Positions 56,383 through 64,000 of a stretch of DNA of 64,000 nt are shown here, piece after piece. Origin of the DNA: Sodiomyces alkalinus F11 (taxonomy: Eukaryota; Ascomycota; Sordariomycetes; Glomerellales; Plectosphaerellaceae). The notes beneath the pieces are model-generated. The model worked only from the letters and a program-made list of their open reading frames with translations. It made no database searches and had not been told where the DNA came from. How positions within the stretch are numbered: position 1 is the stretch's first letter; each line of letters opens with the position of its first letter. The stretch covers positions 1,856,799 to 1,920,798 of the forward strand of contig NW_021167087.1 of assembly GCF_003711515.1 (NCBI RefSeq). Reading direction: 5' to 3'. The position numbers and the translations under genes were made by a program.

Positions 56383-56814
56383 GTAGGTTGTCACGGTCTA
56401 GCCCTATATGTTCTCTTCCCCTTCTCCTTATCCAGGAGTCCAGTTAATAGGGCCCGGTTGATATTCATCAACAGTGATCCAGGCGAAGGCGTAATACTCT
56501 AGGTACTATCAAACGAAACTCTGAAAACTTCCAGGTTGGTTAACACGTGCGTAAGATAGTGCAGATGGTCAACCTCTTGGTAAACTCCGTTCATCATGTC
56601 TATCTCTTCTTGTTTCTAACAGTCCATGATTAAAAAAGAAAAAAAGAAAAAAAAAAAAGCACACAAATGGCCTCCACGACGATCCGCAGGGGTATCAATG
56701 CGAGATTGAAAAAAGTCGCCGCTATATGGGACGGTACTACAGTGTTCCAACCCCACCCAAAGCATGAAGCGCGCAGCTGGTAAGAGAGAACAGGGTATCA
56801 ACTTCTCAACGTTT
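56383..56814. other. Host DNA between the transposon and the copper-fist gene 3' end
   Basis: 432 bases, including an A-rich run at 56631-56659. Probably holds the copper-fist gene's 3' untranslated region, so the insertion spares its coding sequence. Confidence 0.55.
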
Positions 56815-58613
56815 TCAACTGGGCTCCCCGTTGTGGTTGTGTATCTCACAGCCGATACACTGACAATCGTCCCCGCAAGGGCAAGACGCCGTTTCGCCCA
56901 AGCAAGACTCGAAGGGATACTCGACGAAGAAGAAGTCGTTCGCTGGCAGCTCCTCGTTGACACCCGAGGCGGCATCAGACGGGGTCTGCGGAGCTGATGG
57001 CGAGCCGCCTGCGTCTGCGGTTAGGCGGGCGTCTGATGTCAAGTCTAAGTTGAGATTTGCCAAGCCGTTCATGTTTTCCTGTACGGCAGGCGAGTTCTTC
57101 TCGCTGATAGCGCCGTTCGTATGGAAATAGGGGTCCTCCACGGTCATGCTCTGCCAAGCTGACCTTATGCAGTTCTGGGTGGCCTCGTTGTACGGGTGGG
57201 CGGCACAGCCGACACACTGGCAGCCATCACCGCATGAGCAGATATGGGATACACCCGCCGCCGCATTTGCCAGGTGAGAAGCAGGTCCCTCGTTCGGGTT
57301 GAAAGGCAGTGGCGTTGTCATTTCATAAGAAGATGGTTGATGTATGGGCTGGCCGAGTTGAAGGGCTTCCATCGCCTTCCTCCACTGTGCAGGTTGAAGC
57401 GGTGCCAAGTACGACCCGTACTGAGGCGGGTAGGTGAAGAGGGTGGGTTGCGGGAAGTATGAGGCATACATCGGCTGGCCAATATTCATTGGACTTTGGA
57501 ACGGGGTCATGGCGGCTCCATTGCCTGCGGGAACTCCGTTCCCAGGCGTCGTGTTCGGCTCTGCGGGTGACTGCACGTTCTTGGATGAGCAGCACCCGCC
57601 TGCTTGAGGCTTAGGGGCAATTCTAGGACTGGAAGCCGCACTGTCGGGAGGAGTATCTTTTATTTTCCCTGGAGGTGCGGCGCAACATGACCGAGCTCCT
57701 GTCGTCTTGACTGCGGTTGAAATTTCAGACACTTCTGCAATCCCGGAACCGACTACGGAAGACAATGCCGGTGCCTCTTGAGAATTGTGGGACACGAGGG
57801 GCGCCATGGGCGGCTGGTATAGAGGGTATGTCATCGGACTGTGGAGTGACCCGTTGGGGCTCAGAGGGACTCCCTGAGTGTAGTCCAGACTATGCCGGGG
57901 AGTCGGCGCCATCACAAAAGGGACGCTGCCATTCAACTGGGAAGGCACCGTTTGCGACATGTCGTAGGCGGGCAAGATGTTTGTTTGGCTTGGGTCCATA
58001 CGCTCGAAATTGGCGGCACTAAAAGACTGCTTGCGGCCGTTGGCTTTGGCATTCGGTTTCGAGACGCGATACGTGGAGCTAGTTGTCATAGGCTTCATGG
58101 TGGCTGGCGAGGCGGGCAGCGCCTCGCCAGCGGGCGACTCGACTTTAATGACGCCTGGGCCGTTGGAGTTCGAACCGTTGTTGCTGCTGGAAACGGCGCC
58201 GTTGGATCCACAGTTGCATTTTTGCTTCCTGGGGATGGCGGCTGTGACGCTGCCACATCCACAGCCGCGGGACGGCGGATGCGGGCATGAACTGAGCGGT
58301 CTTCCGGGTTTCCGGACGGGGATCATCAACCGTTCATTGGCGTGGGTACATTTGGTGGAACGATGGCCCCGAATGCATGGCTCGCTAGGTGACGGAGGAA
58401 AAAAAAACGAGTTAGTTTTGGTTTCGATACCATGCGCACTTGCGGGTTCGAGAGTAGCAGACTCCAAATAGGAAGGTTTTGAAAGGGTTCTGTTCGGGTG
58501 AATTGATCCAGCCGGAGCAGTAACCGCTAGAAAAAAGGGGTAAAAAAAAGAAAACACAGGTGAGAGGAAGGAGTGACTAACCAAGCCATCTTCTGGCCGT
58601 TGATGATTGGCAT
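56815..58613 (-). CDS. Copper-fist transcription factor (Mac1/Cuf1/GRISEA-type)
   Basis: Two exons, 58613..58582 and 58384..56815 (533 residues). Exon 1 gives MPIINGQKMA and the join completes MACEPCIRGHRSTKCTHANE, the Zn-binding copper fist (C-x2-C-x8-C-x-H), followed by the minor-groove GRP motif (RKPGRP). Two C-terminal cysteine motifs, CSCGDGCQCVGC (~57200-57250) and CPCGDDCQCIGC (~56835-56890), each followed by His, match copper-sensing repeats that silence Mac1/Cuf1/GRISEA when copper is bound. Extra CC pairs (CCAAP, CCSSK) lie in the middle. It probably activates copper uptake genes under starvation (family-based inference). The second exon is open upstream to 58584 in frame, but only the spliced start supplies the copper-fist N-terminus. 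Confidence 0.93.
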
Positions 58614-60317
58614 TATGGGCAGCCGAGGCCTAGGCCAGCGAGGGGCATCTAAGTGCGGATAAAGGAGATGGCGAAATGAATGTGCAGCGTCCTCCGCTCG
58701 TGCCGATGTAAAAGCTTGAGCGGTGCTACTGCGATAGAGGCTCCAGACACCCCGGAACAAAAGATGAAAGTTCCGCTCGTGTAGTTTCGTCGGTGGAAGA
58801 GTACGATTCAGAACGACAACCAGGCAGAGCGAAGACCGACGGTTTTGGGCTCACAAAAATGAGCACGTGCTAGAAGATTGGGAAAGAGGCGAGAAAAAGG
58901 CCGACAAGGGTTTAACGAAGGGCGACGGCGTTACATGTAGTAGTCATCGGCCGAAGAGAAGGCTGAATTTCGGTAGGAGGAAGGGGTACGTTGTATAAAG
59001 GCGAATGCGCCGCACCCAGAAAAACGCGCTGGGAAGTGCGGGGGAGGCTGATTGGGTTGCGCTTAGTTGGACGAACGCATGGACGAGCGTTCAGGGAACG
59101 TTGGATCGTTGGATGACGGCCTGGTAGGTAAGCGGCCAGGGTACCTACCGGTAGTACGTGTAGGAAAGGATGTGACACTCGTTGCGTGCGTTATGTGTCT
59201 CCGGGGAGCCCCAGGTCGCCAGGCGAAACCGGGTCGATCTCTGACGGCTCTGACCTTCCTTCGCGAGCCAAACAAATGGATGGAGTTTGGTCTGACCGCA
59301 GCTTACCGCGGCAAGGTAAGATGGCACTCAATGGCTCAACGAGTCAAAAGGATCTGTCCGTGGATAGCGTGGAGAGGCGTGGCATGGCGTGGCGTTCGGG
59401 GGAGAACCAGACTGGCTCTTTGCAACCGACGTCCTTCTCCAGGGAGTGTCTCGGGATGCCTGTAGCTAGCTGAAAGCGGGACGACTAAAGCAAGCCTCGT
59501 GGCTTTGGCGAGGGTTTGGGAAAAGTGATTAATGAGAGCAACGGCGCCGGATGGGCGTTGACCATGCTTAATTGATGCTGATGTGTGACGCCGCCTGCAA
59601 GTTGAGGAACAGCGAAAGGCGGCCGCGGTTGAGTGGTGGTTGACAGTGGTAAGTGACGGTATGAAGTAAGGTACGTGTAGTGTACACAGAGGAATCGGGA
59701 ATTCCTGTTGGTGGGGTCGATGGGCGGGAGTGGGGTCAGATTTCACATTTCAGAACTGTTTTTGAATCGTATCCACACGGTACTCGATAAGCCCCACCGC
59801 CTTGCGAGATGGCCGGTTCCTTATCTACCAATATGGGACTTTGCAAGTGGGTTCTGGGGAGCCACCGGCTTTCCCGTAAGTGGTTTAACCTGGTGTTGAG
59901 AAGATGGTCTTGCCTTGCCGGGGGGTGTTTATCGGGACCTAAGAGTGAGCAAGTTTTCGTGATCACTGGGACCAGGGCCCCCCAGTCGTGGCTTCCTTTG
60001 TCACTTGACGAAGCATGTATACACGTGTAGGACTACAAAGTCAGTAATCAGTAGTCATGCCAGGTTTGTACACCTTATGTACAGTTTGTGCATCAACGCA
60101 CTAGGTATTCAGTGGTGTCTCCCCGGTGCGTTTTGACTCCAGGTTTTCCTTCTTCAGAGTTCTTATCTCGTAAAACGATGAGAGTGAGTTATGTTTGGAA
60201 ATTTGCTTCCTACCCGAGTTGTTCGGACAATGCTTGACGGATGTCAAGACGTTTCTGCTCGCCGTATTTGCAGTATCATTTCATCAGTCTCTACCTAGGT
60301 AGTCCTGGGCCCCGCCA
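58614..60317. other. Upstream region of the copper-fist gene, no gene seen
   Basis: About 1.7 kb. Several overlapping short frames occur at 59063-59966 on both strands, without domains. A tandem GGCGTGGCATGGCGTGGCG word occurs at ~59374-59395. A copper- or iron-response element could not be identified with confidence. Confidence 0.5.
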
Positions 60318-62819
60318 TCATGTCCCATTATCCGTGTCTTCGGGTTCTGCGAACATGTCCACTGCCCTCATACGTCTCCGTGCCTGTGCCGCAGATTTGG
60401 GCGGAATTTGCGTAGCTGCAAACTTAATCGAGTTCTTATCCGTATTGGCATCTCCATCCCCGACGGGAGCAGAGGGCGGGGGTGCCGGTTCCTCCTTGCC
60501 GCCGTTCTGACTTGGCGGTCTCTTATCCGGATCACCGTCTTCCTCTAACGTCTCACCCAGAATGTCGTCCTCGTCCAGAGGTTCGCCTTCGACATCACTC
60601 TCTTCCATAGGCTCACCCTCGACGTCATCCTCATCCATAGGCTCCCCTTCGACATCATCTTCGTCCATTGGTTCTCCTTGAACGTCGTCGTCCGTGGCCC
60701 GTTCCACGGACCGTGGTCTCGCCGTCGACGTGGGTGCGTCGACAACTTTCCACCGACCCTTTTTCGCACGCTCGTCGTCACCCTGCTCCTCCTGAGCCTT
60801 CGTGGCAGGAGGATTGTTGAAGCTGTTCGTGAAGAGATCCTGGCTCTCGGCCGGAAACACGCACCAGCCTTCCCAGAGATGAAGGATCATGCCCACGCTT
60901 CGCTTCCATTTTTCCGCCCTCAGCCGGCCCCAGTTCAGTTTCTCCGCCATGAGGCCCAGCATCTCGAAGGTCTTGCGTTCCTTCAATGCCCCCTCGAATA
61001 TCTGTCTGAAACGCCACGCATGTCGCACACCGCTTGTCGAGGATGATGCGAGGATGTCGTTCACGACGTAGAGACTCACGAGACTCGCCCCGCTCGTATC
61101 TTGGGCAGTCTCCTTTTCTGCCTTGTCGTCGGGTCCAGCATCCATAGCCTCCGACTCGTCTCGGTGTCTGCTCTTCTCTCTGTCATTTCGTGATGATGAA
61201 TGCTCGGGGTTCAGACTCGTCAGTGCGAGGGGTTTCTCGATGTTGGAGACAATCATGTCGACGACTTCATCCGCACCTCGGCTGGCGTGCGTGAGTGCGA
61301 AGGCCGTCACTCGGGCGATATCGCCTTTCCTGATTCTCGAGAGCGTCGTGGGGAGGCGTGACAATAAGTGGGTAAGCTTGGCCTTGTCCAAAGGATTGAG
61401 AAACGTATTCTCGGCCTCCGTGTCCCCATTTTGTTCGCGGTTGCCGTCTCCGTCCAGATCCTCGTCGTCCGACGAGTTGTATTCCGAGTCGGATACAAAC
61501 TCGTCCACGCTCGTGGTGTATTCGAACGGGACCCCTTTCTCCGGCGCTTTCCAGGCATGGCTCCCGTCGAAGACAGGCAGATATTTCCCCTTGTTGCGCT
61601 GTAACGAGGCGCCCGTGACGATCTCCCACATCCTCCACCGGTACCAGATGCCTCCTTCGCTGCGGGCGTCCCAGATCCACGCCCACTTCTCCTCCCGTTG
61701 AACCTCGGGACGTGACATGAGCAGAGCCTCGAACTCAGGACCGTGTTCCAGCACCGACTCCAAGGTTTTGTTGATCAGCCGGAGCATCTTGATGTCATTG
61801 GGCGGCTTCACCGGAACGTGCAGAATGCTGTTGCGGTTCAGAGGCCCACCAGCGCTGGGCCCGTAGGCGGTGGGGGGCGCAAAGCCGCGATGGAAAGCGT
61901 GTTGCGTGTGCGCATTGCCTGGGGTCGATCTCTGGGCCACGGGCTTGGCGCCGAATGGCCGCGACCCGGCCGGTGTGACGCCCAAACTTGACGTCGATAT
62001 CGATGAGGCCACGGCCGAGGAAAGGTGCCGGTGAAGCGACAGATAGAAGCCGTAGCCCAGGTAGCGATTCTGCAGCGCACTGACGGCGGCATCGATGTCG
62101 CTAGCAGGTGTCTCCTGAGACAGTGTCACAATAGCCACCGTACATTTCCTGTCCGTAGATGGACCTGAAGGCGGCACAATTTTGACGTTCTCGACCGTCA
62201 GGTTGGACGGTATCAGAGCCTTAATGGCAGCGGGAGAGGTGCCTGGGGGAATCTGAGACAGCCTCAATGTCGGCTTTGCGACAGCCATCTCCTCATCTCT
62301 CGCGTCGGTCGACGCATCCTGTTCATCATCGCTGTTATTGAATACCTTGAGTACCGACTTGGACTCCCCCCGCTCGTCGAAGCCTGGCCGGCTGCTGCTA
62401 TTATCCCTGTCCCTCTCCTGCTTGTACGAATCGAACCCTCTCTTCTTGCCGTAAGAACTAGGAGGAGGTCCGAGGCTTCCGGGACCGCTCTTCGGACCTG
62501 GGGGAGGACCAAGACTGCCGGGGCCGCTTTTCAGGCTGGCGGCTCCGAAATGTCTCCTAGGGGCTGCCATGCCGCCGCCTAACGCGGGGCCCTTGGGCCC
62601 GAAGCCTTGACCTCCGCCATGTCGCGAGCCGCTGCTTCCCTGATCATCTTCGTGATCAAAACTCTTCTCAAATTCCCTAAGAGCCGCAGCCGTCTCAGCT
62701 TCTTCTCGGGCTCTCTTGGCTTCGGCTTCGGCGCGCTGTCGCTGGAAGGCGGACTGTTTGGTGGGCTTCTGGAGCTTCGCCTCCACGGCTGGGAATTCGG
62801 CGATCTTCTTGGACGACAT
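60318..62819 (-). CDS. SR140/U2SURP-like U2 snRNP-associated splicing factor
   Basis: Intronless, 833 residues. The N-terminal charged helix (RQRAEAEAKRAREEAETAA) is followed by a Gly/Pro-rich part with GPGSLGPPP repeats, an RRM-like segment (~181-265: LRLSQIPPGTSPAAIKALI ... RYLGYGFYLSLHRH), and a SURP-like module (about 345-405: IKMLRLINKTLESVLEHGPEFEALL). A CID-type helical domain comes next (about 475-660: KLTHLLSRLPTTLSRIRKGD ... VVNDILASSSTSGVRHAWRF), the order found in human U2SURP and related fungal proteins. The C-terminus has five consecutive acidic ten-residue repeats of the type DDVEGEPMDE. Role: pre-mRNA splicing in the nucleus (family-based). Confidence 0.85.
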   Translation of the reverse strand: MSSKKIAEFPAVEAKLQKPTKQSAFQRQRAEAEAKRAREEAETAAALREFEKSFDHEDDQGSSGSRHGGGQGFGPKGPALGGGMAAPRRHFGAASLKSGPGSLGPPPGPKSGPGSLGPPPSSYGKKRGFDSYKQERDRDNSSSRPGFDERGESKSVLKVFNNSDDEQDASTDARDEEMAVAKPTLRLSQIPPGTSPAAIKALIPSNLTVENVKIVPPSGPSTDRKCTVAIVTLSQETPASDIDAAVSALQNRYLGYGFYLSLHRHLSSAVASSISTSSLGVTPAGSRPFGAKPVAQRSTPGNAHTQHAFHRGFAPPTAYGPSAGGPLNRNSILHVPVKPPNDIKMLRLINKTLESVLEHGPEFEALLMSRPEVQREEKWAWIWDARSEGGIWYRWRMWEIVTGASLQRNKGKYLPVFDGSHAWKAPEKGVPFEYTTSVDEFVSDSEYNSSDDEDLDGDGNREQNGDTEAENTFLNPLDKAKLTHLLSRLPTTLSRIRKGDIARVTAFALTHASRGADEVVDMIVSNIEKPLALTSLNPEHSSSRNDREKSRHRDESEAMDAGPDDKAEKETAQDTSGASLVSLYVVNDILASSSTSGVRHAWRFRQIFEGALKERKTFEMLGLMAEKLNWGRLRAEKWKRSVGMILHLWEGWCVFPAESQDLFTNSFNNPPATKAQEEQGDDERAKKGRWKVVDAPTSTARPRSVERATDDDVQGEPMDEDDVEGEPMDEDDVEGEPMEESDVEGEPLDEDDILGETLEEDGDPDKRPPSQNGGKEEPAPPPSAPVGDGDANTDKNSIKFAATQIPPKSAAQARRRMRAVDMFAEPEDTDNGT

Positions 62820-64000
62820 GCTTATTCTAGTTTCCGCAGGTCATCTCGAAGTCGAAGAAAAGGGAAAATGTACGTCGGCACTCGGGAGGCGATTCGAGCT
62901 TCGAAGCTCGGGAGGAGGAAGCGGTTTGGCGGTAACTAAGGCAGGCTAACGTCCGTTCGTTCGGATGAGGCGTCGAAGCTACAGGGTGCTTCGGGTGTAA
63001 GAGGCGCTTTAGAAGCATACGTTGCAGTGTAGGGCTTCCTTCGATGGAGGTGATGGGAATGTAAACAAAGGAGCCCGATTAGTAGGATGGACGACGGATG
63101 TTCGTGAGTAGCTTTACAACGTACATTTACTTGGGAGGAAGGTGGGTAAGGTAGTTCTCAATTGGTCGCCTGCTGAGCGGGATCGGGATTCCCAACGGGT
63201 TAGTCAGCATCGCCCAGCTCCCTAGCTCCGTCACAGGATTTGGACCCCCACGGAACCCCCACTACAACCGAGACGACATCAGAGCCGTTACTCGAGAATA
63301 GGCAGCTGGTGATCTTTAAGCTCATGACAGACGTCCATGACGATGTCAAGTCATCAAAAACTTCCTCGACGCCTTGGCACTTACTTCATACCTATATTTT
63401 CCATGTTCGACGAACTAGGGCATTTTTCCCCGCATTTGTGAGACCTAGCGTACATAAGGTAATCATCACCACTTGATGACGGGAGGCTGAAATGCCCAAA
63501 TGGCGGGCTCCGCCAAGATATACCGAGTCGAGGTTTCGATTTCACTTCGTATAGAAGCTACTTCAGCAGAGCTTCTCAGGTGAAAAGCTAATAATCAACA
63601 GCCCTTACTCGAGGCAGACTATTCCCCGTTCTTTCAGACAGGAGGCTGAAGGATCGAGGGATGAGGGATGAGGGATGAGGGCGACTTCGGAGCCAAAGGG
63701 CGCACAGAAACAGTTGGCGCCGACTGGTTACGGGAACCACGATAAAATCGGGTCGACAAAGACGGATCAACCGAGGTGGAGAACAGTGAATTTCTAGGGC
63801 CATTTCTTATCGTGTCCCACTTCACGTTCGCCGACAGCTCCGAGCAAAGGAGATGCTCCGATGTGCGGGGCACTGCACTCGAGCCCAAGGGATGATTTGG
63901 GAGCCATGAAGGCGTTCCCTCTCTCTCTCTCGCACCCTTCTCGGCTTCGTTCAAGTCCATGCTAGTCTTTCTATCCTTCGGGGACCCGTTGTCCTTCGTT
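62820..64000. other. Right-end intergenic DNA
   Basis: About 1.2 kb upstream of the SR140-like gene. Contains GAGGGATGAGGGATGAGG at 63657-63678 and a CTCTCT run near 63920. Frames at 63240-63476 and 63634-63960 have no recognisable features. Confidence 0.5.

Noticed and set aside
1..64000. CRISPR arrays, riboswitches, bacterial operons
   Set aside because: No regularly spaced repeats with unique spacers, and the intron-rich eukaryotic gene structure excludes operon-style annotation.

Overview
The window is nuclear DNA of a filamentous ascomycete, probably a sordariomycete. Nearly all genes carry short GT-AG introns (45-150 nt). The gene set is typical of Pezizomycotina: copper-fist regulator, C2H2 regulator with a fungal-specific middle domain, 3-carboxymuconate cyclase, Kch1-type K+ transport protein and a MAM3-type CNNM protein. 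Intergenic DNA is long, low in coding signal, and rich in GGTACCTTA / TACGGAGTA-like words.

Layout. 1-43.4 kb is host sequence. In order it holds: a PNPOx-like flavoprotein (cut by the left edge), KCH1, a Cys-rich pseudokinase-like gene, a LAMTOR2/Roadblock-like gene, a disordered Ser-rich protein, glyoxalase I, long-form 3-phosphoglycerate dehydrogenase, an AT-rich RIP-like relic, MAM3/CNNM, a divergent aromatic-catabolism pair (carboxymuconate cyclase and an intradiol dioxygenase), a secreted EEP nuclease, a DUF2461 protein, a C2H2/fungal-specific transcription factor, a 4-kb gene-poor stretch and an RS-rich HEL117-like protein.

43.86-56.38 kb is the outstanding feature: a ~12.5-kb DNA transposon bounded by imperfect ~27-bp terminal inverted repeats (CCGGGTTTGGGGG...TGTAGGACAGAGC). 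Arrays of GACAG words at the left end are mirrored as CTGTC words at the right end. It encodes a large multi-exon tnp2/CACTA-like DDE transposase, a divergently transcribed 5-exon protein of unknown family, a small acidic helical protein, a Lys/Thr-repeat protein, and possibly further small spliced genes. The central divergent promoter holds three GGACAGA words spaced exactly 11 bp apart, resembling the subterminal words; this suggests binding of an element-encoded protein and autoregulation, as in Spm. It lies cleanly between two host genes.

56.4-64 kb is host sequence again: a copper-fist transcription factor with two C-terminal copper-sensing Cys motifs, and an SR140/U2SURP-like splicing factor. 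Exon boundaries were read by eye from splice consensus and reading-frame continuity; product names come from recognised motifs, not from searches.
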